Positions 7,270 through 15,084 of a stretch of 64,000 bases of DNA are shown here, in pieces (the first letter of the stretch is position 1; every line of letters begins with the position of its first letter). This DNA is from VBDM01 sp035702665 (GTDB lineage: Bacteria; Pseudomonadota; Gammaproteobacteria; Burkholderiales; SG8-39): assembly GCA_035702665.1 (NCBI GenBank), contig DASSQD010000030.1, forward strand, positions 9,804 to 73,803. The letters are read 5' to 3'. The notes beneath the pieces were generated by a model. The model was not told the DNA's origin. It made no database searches and saw only the letters and a list, made by a program, of their open reading frames with translations. The position numbers were made by a program, and so were the translations under genes.

Positions 7270-8802
7270 GTGAACCCCGGGTTCGATGCTGTCGTCATCG
7301 GTTCCGGCATGGGCGGGCTGGCGGCGGCGGCGGCGCTCGCCCGCAGCGGCCGCCGTGTGCTGGTGCTCGAGCAGCATTCGCAGCTCGGCGGCCTCACGCA
7401 GACCTTCCGCCGCGGCGACTACGTGTTCGCGCCCGGCGTGCACTACGTCGGCGGGGTGGGCGACGTGCCGGGTCCCGATGGTCAGTTCGGCCGGCTGCTG
7501 CGCCGCTTTGCCGGCGATGAGTTGCGCTTCGCTTCGGTCGGTTCGCCTTACGACATCATTCGCCTCCCTGGATTCGAGTTCCCCATCGAAGCGCCTCTCG
7601 CGGCGTATCGCGCGCGCCTCGAAGCCGTGTTTCCGGGCGAGGAGACGGTGATCGACACCTACTTCAGAGGCTGCTCGGATGCGCAACGCGCCAGCGTCGC
7701 GCTATTCGGAGCTGCGATGCTTCCCGCCCCTCTCGCCGCTCTGGTGCGGTGGCTCAACGCCGGACGGCTACGCCGCACGCTGGAGCCGTCCGCCGCGGAG
7801 ATCGTCCGCCGGGCACGCGATCCGCGACTTGCCGCGGTGCTCACTTCGCGCTGGGCCGACTACGGACTGCCGCCCGAGCGCGCGCCGTTCGCCGTGCACG
7901 CGCTCGTGACGGCGAGCTACTATGCCGGGGCCTACTACCCGGTTGGCGGGCCGGCGAGGTTCGCGCAGGCCTTCGCGCGCTCGATCCGCGCGCACGGCGG
8001 CGAGCTGCGCACCGACGCGCGCGTCACCGCCATTCGGCTCGAGGGTGGCCGGGCGGCCGGCGTGCGCCTGGAAGGAGGAGAGTCGATCGACGCGGCGAGC
8101 GTCGTCTCCGGCATGGGCGCGCACAATACGCTCGCCGCGCTGCCGGGCGACGCCGCCACCGCCTGGCGCGAATCGCTCGCGCGATTCGAGCCGGGCCTGT
8201 CGTACATCGGGCTCTATCTCGGTCTCCGAGGAGACATCCGCGCGGGCGGAGCGACCGCAGCGAACGTGTGGGTCTACGAGAGCGAGGACGTCGGCCGGGT
8301 GTGGGAACGGCCCGCCGACGAGGATGCGCCCTCGATCTTCGTGTCCTTCCCGTCGCTCAAGGACGCCGCGCACGACAATCCGCGGCGCCATACCGCGGAA
8401 GTCGTCGCCGCGTGCCGCTGGGATCCGTTTGCCGCCTGGGCCGGGACCACGCCCGGCCATCGCCCCGAGGAATACGAGGCGACGAAAGCATGGATCGCCG
8501 AGCGTCTGCTTGCGCAATTCAAGCGGCATTTCCCGAGACTCGGCCCTCTCGTCGATTTCCACGAGCTGTCGACGCCGCTCTCGCAGGCTTCTTACGTCGG
8601 GGCGGACCGCGGCGCAATGTACGGCATCGAGATGTCGGCGGCGCGCCTGCGGAGCGGCGCCCTTCGGGCACGCACGCCCGTTCCGGGCCTGCTCCTTGCC
8701 GGCCAGGACGCGGCGAGCATGGGCGTCCAGGGCGCGTTCATGGGCGGACTGATGGCGGCCGCGGCGGTCGAGCCACGGCTATGGCTCGAGATGGGTTCGT
8801 AG
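7270..8802 (+). CDS. FAD-dependent oxidoreductase of the phytoene desaturase / retinol saturase type
   Basis: This 510-residue flavoprotein starts at GTG. The dinucleotide-binding motif VVIGSGMGGLAAAAALARSG is at about residues 8-27, with EQHSQLGGLTQTF downstream and a C-terminal FAD motif LLLAGQDAASMGVQGAFMGG near residue 475. This is the CrtI/retinol 13,14-reductase-like group. No carotenoid gene is nearby; its place behind phaC-phaP points to a lipid-like or acyl substrate, but that is inference. It is probably the last gene of the phaC operon. Confidence 0.82.
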   Translation: MNPGFDAVVIGSGMGGLAAAAALARSGRRVLVLEQHSQLGGLTQTFRRGDYVFAPGVHYVGGVGDVPGPDGQFGRLLRRFAGDELRFASVGSPYDIIRLPGFEFPIEAPLAAYRARLEAVFPGEETVIDTYFRGCSDAQRASVALFGAAMLPAPLAALVRWLNAGRLRRTLEPSAAEIVRRARDPRLAAVLTSRWADYGLPPERAPFAVHALVTASYYAGAYYPVGGPARFAQAFARSIRAHGGELRTDARVTAIRLEGGRAAGVRLEGGESIDAASVVSGMGAHNTLAALPGDAATAWRESLARFEPGLSYIGLYLGLRGDIRAGGATAANVWVYESEDVGRVWERPADEDAPSIFVSFPSLKDAAHDNPRRHTAEVVAACRWDPFAAWAGTTPGHRPEEYEATKAWIAERLLAQFKRHFPRLGPLVDFHELSTPLSQASYVGADRGAMYGIEMSAARLRSGALRARTPVPGLLLAGQDAASMGVQGAFMGGLMAAAAVEPRLWLEMGS

Positions 8803-8867
8803 GCGCGAGCCCCGCGAAGGGAGTTCTGCGAGGAGGGCTACGGAACGTCCGGGCGCCGGTGAAGTAA

Positions 8868-8898
8868 CGTCGCCCGGTCTCACCGACGCCGGGCGACG
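8868..8898. terminator. Long hairpin at convergent gene ends
   Basis: CGTCGCCCGG (8868-8877) pairs with CCGGGCGACG (8889-8898), a perfect 10-bp stem with an 11-nt loop. It overlaps the last codons of the cytochrome gene and lies between convergent genes. No T tract follows on either strand, so intrinsic termination is uncertain. Confidence 0.5.
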
Positions 8899-9254
8899 GT
8901 GCGGGCTCCGGCATCGGTCACGCCGCTGCCCCGGCAGCCGGCCGTCGGACACGGCAGGTCGTAGAAGACCGCGTTCAGGTAGGCGGCCACGTCGGCGACC
9001 TCCTCCTGGCTCCATCCCAGATCCGCGATCCTCTGCCAGCGCGTCACCTGGAAGAGCAGGTCGTCCCATGTTCGCACCAGGCGCTTCTCGCGCCAGTGCA
9101 CCTGCGCGGTGTGGCAGGCGTTGCAGTTGTCGGCGTAGAGATTGCCGCCGCGATCCGGGCTGACCATGGCCGCCGACGGCTGCTTGGGCGGCAAGGCGCA
9201 GCCCGCGAGCAGGAAGACGCAGAGAAACAGCCAGCCGAATATGGAATATTTCAT
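8880..9254 (-). CDS. Mono-haem c-type cytochrome lipoprotein
   Basis: This 124-residue exported protein has an N-terminal hydrophobic segment ending in lipobox LAGC (Cys19), so it should be a lipid-anchored periplasmic cytochrome. Haem attachment is CNACH (Cys44, Cys47, His48). No methionine follows the haem motif, so the usual Met axial ligand is missing. A start three codons upstream (9263) is possible; 9254 was chosen because the FNR box at 9289-9302 places the class II transcription start there. It lies 56 bp downstream of nnrS on the same strand. The electron partner is unknown. Confidence 0.85.
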   Translation of the reverse strand: MKYSIFGWLFLCVFLLAGCALPPKQPSAAMVSPDRGGNLYADNCNACHTAQVHWREKRLVRTWDDLLFQVTRWQRIADLGWSQEEVADVAAYLNAVFYDLPCPTAGCRGSGVTDAGARTVARRR

Positions 9255-9261
9255 GCGATCC

Positions 9262-9302
9262 ATGATGACCTACGCAACGGTCCGCGGTTTGACCCAAATC
9301 AA
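9262..9302 (-). promoter_or_regulatory. FNR-type box and -10 element of the cytochrome c gene
   Basis: TTGACCCAAATCAA is at 9289-9302, with a -10-like CATCAT at 9267-9262 on the minus strand. The box centre is 41.5 bp from the ATG at 9254, again predicting a start codon at the transcript's 5' end. Confidence 0.75.
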
Positions 9303-9309
9303 TTGCATG

Positions 9310-10473
9310 CTACCCCGGTTTGCCGTCCGCCCGCGGTAGCACGAGGATGGGCGTGTAGACGACTAGATAGACCGCAAACGCCGCCGTCCACAGCAGTCCG
9401 GAGGCGATGACAGTCCACAGGTAGTGCGAAGGCCACAGTGCGGGCGCGAAAACCCGCGTGACGACCCCAAGGGTGAGAAGAACGTACGCCGCCGCGATGC
9501 CGCGGCCGACCGTCAGGTCGCGGCCGGTGTGACCCAGCGCCGCGCGCGTCATCACGGCGAGGATCATGGTGCCGAAAGCGCCCATGGTGAGCGCGTGCAG
9601 CCAGTGCGCCGCCCAGCCGGCGCCGGCGAGCAGCGACAGCGCCTTGAGCGCGAAGCCGAACGGGAGCCAGGCATAACCGAGGTGCAGCACCCACAGGATC
9701 GCTTCGCCGCGCGTGCGCAGGCTGCGCCATCCCGAGAGCCGCAGCGCTTGTGCCAGAGCGACCAGCGCGGCGAGCCCTCCCGCGATAGCGCCCTCGGGCC
9801 GCCAAAGGTCCACCACGACGACGGCGATCATCAGCGCCATCACCGTGCGCTCGAGCCAGGGCAGGCTGCGTATTTCCGGCCCCTCCCCGCGCCGCCGCAG
9901 GGCGTTCGCGGTGAACGAGGGAACGATGCGCCCGCCGATAAGCGTGACGACGACCAACATCAGGTCGATCGCGATGCGCAGGCCGCCGCTCGCGAGGCCG
10001 GGGTCACGCCGCGCCAGCCCCGCGAGAAACGTCGCGTCGGTGATCCACAACAGAGCGAGGACGAGGAGGAGCGCCGTGTTGCGGTTGCGCGAGCGCACGA
10101 GCGGGGGTGCGAGTAGCAGCGCCACGCCGGGCAGGAACGCGAGTTCGGCCGCGGCGAGCGCCCAGAAGGGCAGCGCGTTGGCGAATGCGAAGGCGAGCCG
10201 CCCGAGCAGCCACGCCGAAGCCACTGCGGCCAGCGGCCCGCCGCCGAAACCCTTCGCTCCGGTCCAGCTCGGCACCGCGGTCAGCAGAAACCCGGCGAGC
10301 GCGGCGCCGACGAAGCCGTAGAAAAGCTCGTGCGCGTGCCACAGCGGCGGAGGCAAGTCGCCGAGCGGCATCGACCCGTGCGCGAACATCAGGATCCACC
10401 CCGGAACCACGAGCACGGCGCAGAGGCCCGCCGCGAGGAAGAACGGCCGAAAGCCGTAGGCGAACAGGGTCAA
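9310..10473 (-). CDS. nnrS: NnrS family multi-pass membrane protein
   Basis: This 387-residue protein has about twelve hydrophobic segments and the NnrS signatures GFRPFFLAAG at the N-terminus, WHAHELFYGF near residue 45 and WLHALTMGAFGTMILAVMTR in the C-terminal half. NnrS proteins are haem-copper membrane proteins that relieve nitric oxide stress, usually under FNR/NNR control. The start is a TTG whose bases overlap the stop of the sirB2-like gene (TTGA), implying translational coupling. It shares the FNR box at 10975-10988 through the upstream genes. Confidence 0.88.
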   Translation of the reverse strand: MTLFAYGFRPFFLAAGLCAVLVVPGWILMFAHGSMPLGDLPPPLWHAHELFYGFVGAALAGFLLTAVPSWTGAKGFGGGPLAAVASAWLLGRLAFAFANALPFWALAAAELAFLPGVALLLAPPLVRSRNRNTALLLVLALLWITDATFLAGLARRDPGLASGGLRIAIDLMLVVVTLIGGRIVPSFTANALRRRGEGPEIRSLPWLERTVMALMIAVVVVDLWRPEGAIAGGLAALVALAQALRLSGWRSLRTRGEAILWVLHLGYAWLPFGFALKALSLLAGAGWAAHWLHALTMGAFGTMILAVMTRAALGHTGRDLTVGRGIAAAYVLLTLGVVTRVFAPALWPSHYLWTVIASGLLWTAAFAVYLVVYTPILVLPRADGKPG

Positions 10474-10847
10474 AGCGACACGCTCCGCGTAACCGCCACC
10501 GCGGCAATGTAGCCGAACACGACGAGCGCCGCCATCCAGGCCGCGACGCGTACCCGTTTCGGCCGCCCGGGCCGGAGCGCCAGCGCGCCGAGGCCGATGT
10601 AGACCGGAAGCGCGATGAGCTTCGCCCCCAGCCATGGCGTCGCCGCGGGCGAGAGCCGCAACTCGAAGGCGAGCCATATTCCGGCCGCGAGCAGCACGGT
10701 GTCGTTGACGTGCGGCACGACCCGCACCCAGCGGCCATCCAGACGCGCCGAATCGAGCATCATCCAGACGCCGCGAAGGAAGAAGAGGCCGAAGCTTACC
10801 GCGACCGCGACGGCGTGAACGTGCTTGATCGCGATGTAGGTCGTCAC
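10470..10847 (-). CDS. SirB2 family membrane protein
   Basis: This 125-residue protein has about four membrane helices and the family motif IKHVHAVAVAVSFGLFFLRG at the N-terminus, with VVPHVNDTVLLAAGIWLAF following. SirB2 proteins are poorly understood and often sit beside respiratory or haem genes. The GTG start overlaps the stop of a short upstream reading frame (GTGA), and its own stop overlaps the nnrS start (TTGA). The chain looks translationally coupled. Confidence 0.8.
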   Translation of the reverse strand: MTTYIAIKHVHAVAVAVSFGLFFLRGVWMMLDSARLDGRWVRVVPHVNDTVLLAAGIWLAFELRLSPAATPWLGAKLIALPVYIGLGALALRPGRPKRVRVAAWMAALVVFGYIAAVAVTRSVSL

Positions 10848-10927
10848 AGCCGCTCGGCCGCCGCGCGGAAGTGATGGCCGATGTCACGACGATGCGCGCC
10901 GATCTTCCTCTGAGTCGTTTTTCCCAC
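10844..10927 (-). CDS. Possible 27-residue leader peptide / small protein upstream of sirB2-nnrS
   Basis: A short frame begins at GTG (10927), reads MGKTTQRKIGAHRRDI and continues with GHHFRAAAERL, and ends at a TGA overlapping the sirB2 GTG start by 4 bp. GAGGAG lies about 11 nt upstream. The peptide is very basic with several histidines. The coupled junction is the same type as elsewhere in this island, which favours real translation. It could be a regulatory leader or merely the true 5' extension of translation. Confidence 0.35.
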   Translation of the reverse strand: MGKTTQRKIGAHRRDIGHHFRAAAERL

Positions 10928-10945
10928 GGCGATCTGTCTCTCCTC

Positions 10946-10988
10946 GTATCTTCCCTGGGCGGGCCGGCGCGTTCTTGATCTGGCTCAA
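10946..10988 (-). promoter_or_regulatory. FNR-type box upstream of sirB2-nnrS
   Basis: TTGATCTGGCTCAA is at 10975-10988 in the gap between the end of mgtA and the sirB2 gene. A -10-like AGATAC is at 10951-10946 on the minus strand, predicting a start near 10940. The second half-site (CTCAA) is imperfect. Confidence 0.7.
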
Positions 10989-10995
10989 ACGCTTC

Positions 10996-13596
10996 TCAAT
11001 CGAATCCGAACCGCCGGATCAGCGCGGTCTTCACCCACTGCGTGAGTATCAGGTAGCAAGACAGAATGGCGGCCAGTGCCAGGAAGTAGCGCGCGGGCAG
11101 CGGCGTCAATCCCAGCAGACCGGCGAAATCCGAGAACGGCAGCCACAGGGCAGCGGCGCAGACCGCGACCGTAGTGACGAGCAGGGGCGCCGCCGCCCGG
11201 CTTTCGAGGAAGGGCACGCCCGCGGTGCGGATCACGTGCACGATCAGGGTCTGCGAGAGCACCGACTCGACGAACCATCCGGACTGGAACAGGGCCGGGT
11301 CGTGCCACGCCCGGAACGCGTACAACAGCGTGAAGAACGTGGCGTAGTCGAACAGCGAGCTGATCGGCCCGAACACGAGCATGTAGCGGCCGATATTGCC
11401 GATGTCCCACTTGCGCGGCCGCGCGAGGTAGGCGGCGTCGACGCTGTCGGTCGCGAGCGCGGTCTGGGAGACGTCGTACAGCAGGTTGTTCAGCAGCACC
11501 TGGACCGGCGCCATCGGCAGGAAGGGCAGGAAGGCGCTCGCCCCGACCACGGAGAACATGTTGCCGAAGGCGGAACTCGCGCCCATGCGGATGTATTTCA
11601 CGACGTTCGCGAACACGCGCCGGCCTTCGATCACCCCGTCCCTGAGCACGAGCAGGCTCTTCTCCAGGAGAATGATGTCGGCGGATTCCTTGGCGATGTC
11701 CGCCGCGCCGCTGACCGACACGCCGACGTCGGCGGCCCGCAGCGCGGGGCCGTCGTTGATGCCGTCGCCGAGGTAGCCGACCACGTGGCCGCCGCTCCGC
11801 AGCGCGGCGATGATGCGCGCCTTGTGCTCGGGCTCGAGCTTCGCGAACACCGCCGTTCGCGCGGCGAGCTGCGCCAGCGCCGCATCGTCCATCCGATCGA
11901 GCTCGCCGCCGAGCACGACCGTGCCGGGATCGATTCCTACCATCGCGCAGATCTTCTTCGTCACGACTTCGTTGTCGCCGGTCAGGACCTTTACCCCCAC
12001 GCCCTGCTCATGCAGCGCCCGCACGGCGCCGGCCGCGCTCTCCTTGGGCGGATCGAGAAACGCGATATAGCCGGCGAGCACCAGCCCCGATTCGTCGGCG
12101 CGGCTGCAGACGGTCTTCGCCGCGGGAATGTGCTTGTACGCCACCGCGATCACCCGAAACCCTTCCTCGTTCAGGCTGCGGATGAACGGAAGGAGGTCCG
12201 CGCGGTGCGCCGCGGTGAGAGGCACGACCTTGCCTTTTTCCTCGACGTGCGCGCACACCGCGATGGTCTCCTCCGGCGCGCCCTTGCAGATCAGGACATG
12301 GTGCGCCGGGTCGCGTGCGACCATCACCGACATGCGCCGGCGCCGGAAGTCGAAAGGCACCTCGTCGATCTTGCGGTAGCTGCGCGGAATGTGGACGTGC
12401 TCGCGCATCTCGGCGTGCTCGAGGACGGCGACGTCGAGCAAGTTCTTCAGTCCCGACTGGAAATGGCTGTTGAGGTAGGCGAGCTCGAGCACGTGCGCGC
12501 TCTCGGCGCCGAGGATATCCACGTGCTTCTCGAGAATTACCTTGTTCTGGGTCAGCGTTCCGGTCTTGTCCGTGCACAACACGTTCATCGCGCCCAGGTT
12601 CTGGATCGCGCTCAGGCGCTTGACGATCACCTTCTTGCGGGACATCGCGAGCGCGCCCTTGGCGAGGTTGATGGTCACCACCATGGGCAGCATCTCGGGC
12701 GTCAGGCCGACCGCGACCGCCACCGCGAACAGGAAGGCCTCGACCCAGTTGCCTTTCGACAGGCCGTTGATGAGGAAGACCAGCGGCACCATCACCAGCA
12801 TGAAGCGCAGCATCAGCCCGATGAAGCGCTTCACGCCCAGATCGAAGCTCGTCGGCTGGCCCTCGGCCGCGATCGACGCGGCGATCGAGCCGAAGCGGGT
12901 GCGCGCGCCCGTCCCCATCACGAGCGCGGTCGCGGTGCCGCTCACCACGTGCGTGCCGAGGAAGGCGACGTTGGGCAATTCCGCAGCCGACGCGGCGCCC
13001 GGAGGCACTGCGGCGTGTTTCTCCGCGGGCATCGACTCGCCGGTGAGGGCGGACTGATCGACGAACAGGTCCTTCGATTCGAGCAGCCGGACGTCGGCCG
13101 GCACGAGATCGCCCGCCGCGAGCTGCACGACGTCCCCCGGGGCCAGCCGCGCGATGGGGATCTCGTGCGGGCGGCCTCCGTCCGCCGCGCGCTCGCGCCG
13201 CAGCACGGTCGCCGTGGTATGCACCATCGCCCGGAGGCGCTCGGCCGCTTTGCCTGACCGGACTTCCTGGAACCAGGAGAGCAGCACCGAGAGCACGACC
13301 ATGACGGCGATGACCAGCGCGCCTCCCGCCTCGCCGCTCAGTTGCGCCAGTATGGCGAGCGCGAGAAGGAGCAGCGACAGGGGGCTCAAGAAGAGCTGCA
13401 GCAGGCGCCTGAGGGGCGCCAGGGGGCGCTCGCGCGCAACCGCGTTCGGGCCGAGGCGCGCGATGCGCGCGGCGGCTTCGCGCCGCGTCAGGCCGGCCGG
13501 CGATGCGCCGAAGCGGGCGAACAGGGTCTCGGGTTCGAGCCGCGCCGCTTCCTCGACGCCCGGTAGAGCGTGATCGGGACCCTTCTGAGTCTTCAA
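10996..13596 (-). CDS. mgtA: MgtA-type magnesium-translocating P-type ATPase
   Basis: This 866-residue P-type ATPase has an N-terminal cation-ATPase domain, the phosphorylation motif DKTGTLTQN, TGESMPAEKHA in the actuator region, GDGINDGPALRAADVGVSVS in the hinge and a C-terminal membrane block with LLNNLLYDVSQTALATDSVD, typical of MgtA/MgtB Mg2+ importers. The start is a TTG overlapping the upstream stop (TTGA at 13596-13593), so it is coupled to the NMD3-like gene. Mg2+ supply fits the ribosome-protecting genes in the same unit. A plain Ca2+-ATPase is less likely given the C-terminal motif. Confidence 0.88.
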   Translation of the reverse strand: MKTQKGPDHALPGVEEAARLEPETLFARFGASPAGLTRREAAARIARLGPNAVARERPLAPLRRLLQLFLSPLSLLLLALAILAQLSGEAGGALVIAVMVVLSVLLSWFQEVRSGKAAERLRAMVHTTATVLRRERAADGGRPHEIPIARLAPGDVVQLAAGDLVPADVRLLESKDLFVDQSALTGESMPAEKHAAVPPGAASAAELPNVAFLGTHVVSGTATALVMGTGARTRFGSIAASIAAEGQPTSFDLGVKRFIGLMLRFMLVMVPLVFLINGLSKGNWVEAFLFAVAVAVGLTPEMLPMVVTINLAKGALAMSRKKVIVKRLSAIQNLGAMNVLCTDKTGTLTQNKVILEKHVDILGAESAHVLELAYLNSHFQSGLKNLLDVAVLEHAEMREHVHIPRSYRKIDEVPFDFRRRRMSVMVARDPAHHVLICKGAPEETIAVCAHVEEKGKVVPLTAAHRADLLPFIRSLNEEGFRVIAVAYKHIPAAKTVCSRADESGLVLAGYIAFLDPPKESAAGAVRALHEQGVGVKVLTGDNEVVTKKICAMVGIDPGTVVLGGELDRMDDAALAQLAARTAVFAKLEPEHKARIIAALRSGGHVVGYLGDGINDGPALRAADVGVSVSGAADIAKESADIILLEKSLLVLRDGVIEGRRVFANVVKYIRMGASSAFGNMFSVVGASAFLPFLPMAPVQVLLNNLLYDVSQTALATDSVDAAYLARPRKWDIGNIGRYMLVFGPISSLFDYATFFTLLYAFRAWHDPALFQSGWFVESVLSQTLIVHVIRTAGVPFLESRAAAPLLVTTVAVCAAALWLPFSDFAGLLGLTPLPARYFLALAAILSCYLILTQWVKTALIRRFGFD

Positions 13597-14090
13597 CGCG
13601 TCCAGGTCGCCCGCACGAGGTTCTCTTCCTTGTTGTACTGCAGGGAGAGACTGCCCTTGCACGCGTCATGGACGCGCTCGGCGATGCGCCGTGCGAGGTG
13701 GGTGTCGGTCGTCGTGACCAGGACGCCGCCTTCGACGTCCTTGATTGCGATGAGCCTCTGCAGCGGATGCGTGGCCTTCTCCTCCGCTTCGCATTTCCGC
13801 ACGATATTGAGGATCTCATCGCGGTGCGCCGCCAGGTACTCGCCGCCGAGGTTCACGTATCCGGACGGATAGTCGTCCCGGATGCGCTGGCAGGCCGGGC
13901 ACATCTGCTCGTGCGCGCCCCCGCGCGGCACGCCGTTCCAGGTCCAGCGCCCCTTTTGGAACACGGCGCCGCACCCGGGGCAGCGCGTGGGGTCGGGCAG
14001 CTTGCCCTTGGCCTTGTAGCTGTCGTGCCTCGGGTCGTCTTGCAGCTGCTCGCGGCGCGTCGAGCGGGATTCGCCTCTTCCGGACTTCAT
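13593..14090 (-). CDS. Zinc-ribbon protein of the bacterial NMD3-like group
   Basis: This 165-residue protein has a basic N-terminus, a zinc-binding pair CPGC (about residues 39-42) and CPAC (about 65-68), and a C-terminal domain with VEGGVLVTTTDTHLARRIAERV. The arrangement recalls eukaryotic and archaeal NMD3, an adaptor for large ribosomal subunits; bacterial copies occur in stress loci with hibernation factors. Its start overlaps the end of the hpf gene (ATGA) and its stop overlaps mgtA. A ribosome role is inferred from similarity and neighbours. Confidence 0.7.
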   Translation of the reverse strand: MKSGRGESRSTRREQLQDDPRHDSYKAKGKLPDPTRCPGCGAVFQKGRWTWNGVPRGGAHEQMCPACQRIRDDYPSGYVNLGGEYLAAHRDEILNIVRKCEAEEKATHPLQRLIAIKDVEGGVLVTTTDTHLARRIAERVHDACKGSLSLQYNKEENLVRATWTR

Positions 14091-14452
14091 GATGATTCTC
14101 CTTGCGCCGCACGCCGCGGCCTGACCGGGTGCTTCTTGACCTCGCCGCGCGCGACCCGCGTGGCGTCCTCGAGCTGCCGCCGGAGCGAGAGGAAGGATTC
14201 GCGCAGGGCGACATGGGCGTCCTTGGCGTGCCTGTGGTTCGACACGATCTCCTTGCCCGGAATGCGCAGGTCGACGCGCACGTGGAACAGACGGGCCGTG
14301 CTGCGGTGCCTGCGCAATTCCTCGATGCTGACGCGGCAGCTCACGATTCGAGAGTGGATCTTCTCCAGCTTGTCCGCCATCTTCCGCACGCGCGCCTCGA
14401 GGGCGGCGGAGCGCGGCACGTTGAGTACGGTGATCCGCAGGGGGATTGGCAT
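14087..14452 (-). CDS. hpf: Ribosome hibernation promoting factor, HPF/RaiA family (short form)
   Basis: This 121-residue protein matches the S30AE/HPF fold: LRITVLNVPRSAALEARVRKMADKLEK at the start, then VRVDLRIPGKEIV and a helix ending ALRESFLSLRRQLE. There is no C-terminal dimerisation domain, so it is the short form. These proteins bind the decoding centre and keep ribosomes idle. It is 13 bp downstream of uspA and overlaps the NMD3-like gene, forming a usp-hpf-NMD3-mgtA unit under one FNR box. Confidence 0.88.
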   Translation of the reverse strand: MPIPLRITVLNVPRSAALEARVRKMADKLEKIHSRIVSCRVSIEELRRHRSTARLFHVRVDLRIPGKEIVSNHRHAKDAHVALRESFLSLRRQLEDATRVARGEVKKHPVRPRRAAQGESS

Positions 14453-14465
14453 GATGCGGCCCCCT

Positions 14466-14921
14466 CTAGCGGCGCCGCGCCGCGCGCACCAGCAGCACCG
14501 GCACGGGCGAGTTGCGCACGACCAGCTCGGCGTCGCTCCCGAGCATCAGGCGGTTGACGCCGCGCCGCCCGTGAGTTCCCATGACGATCAGATCGGCGCG
14601 CCAGCGCCTGGCGCGCGCGATCAGCACGTCGGCGACGCGGCTGGTCGCGTTCTCGAACAGCTCGGTCTCCGGCCGGACTCCCCGCGACGCCGCCTGTTTC
14701 GCGGCGCGTTCGAGAATGCGCTTGCCGCCGCTCTTCAGCGACTCTATCACCGGCTCGATGTTGAGCCCGCCCTCGGCCGAGCTGAAGATGGGCACTTCGT
14801 CCACGATGTGCACCAGCCGGACGCGCGCCTTCTGATTCTTGGCGAGGCGCAGCGCCTCGCTCAGCCCCGACATGGATGTGGGGCTGCCGTCCACCGGGAC
14901 CAGAATTCTCTTGTAGACCAT
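14466..14921 (-). CDS. Universal stress protein A family
   Basis: This 151-residue single Usp domain starts KRILVPVDGSPTS and has the ATP-binding signature GTHGRRGVNRLMLGS near residue 120. It is probably a nucleotide-binding stress protein. The ATG at 14921 has GGGAGA about 7 nt upstream; the frame continues upstream but lacks homology. The class II FNR promoter predicts a start near 14956 and a 35-nt leader. It is first in the usp-hpf-NMD3-mgtA unit. Confidence 0.93.
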   Translation of the reverse strand: MVYKRILVPVDGSPTSMSGLSEALRLAKNQKARVRLVHIVDEVPIFSSAEGGLNIEPVIESLKSGGKRILERAAKQAASRGVRPETELFENATSRVADVLIARARRWRADLIVMGTHGRRGVNRLMLGSDAELVVRNSPVPVLLVRAARRR

Positions 14922-14962
14922 TGTTGTCTCCCGATACCTGTCGATCGAATATATCCGCCACA

Positions 14963-15004
14963 AACGTACCCGCCGTGCCGCCTCCGACCGTTGATCTAAG
15001 TCAA
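14963..15004. promoter_or_regulatory. FNR-type box between uspA and the acyl-CoA synthetase gene
   Basis: TTGATCTAAGTCAA (14991-15004) lies in the divergent gap. On the minus strand a TACGTT at 14968-14963 is at the class II distance for uspA. On the plus strand the class II position has no clear -10; TACAAT at 15012-15017 is closer than class II spacing allows. Confidence 0.75.
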
Positions 15005-15084
15005 CCCGGTCTACAATACTCCGACAAGATCCTCGAGGTGCGGTTCAGACCGGGCCCGCCGCCGATTCTCGCGAACAGACCTTG

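Noticed and set aside
15012..15017. TACAAT as the -10 of the acyl-CoA synthetase gene with the FNR box acting as -35
   Set aside because: TTGATC to TACAAT spacing is 15 bp and a class II activator would overlap polymerase contacts; left unresolved, so not annotated as a promoter.
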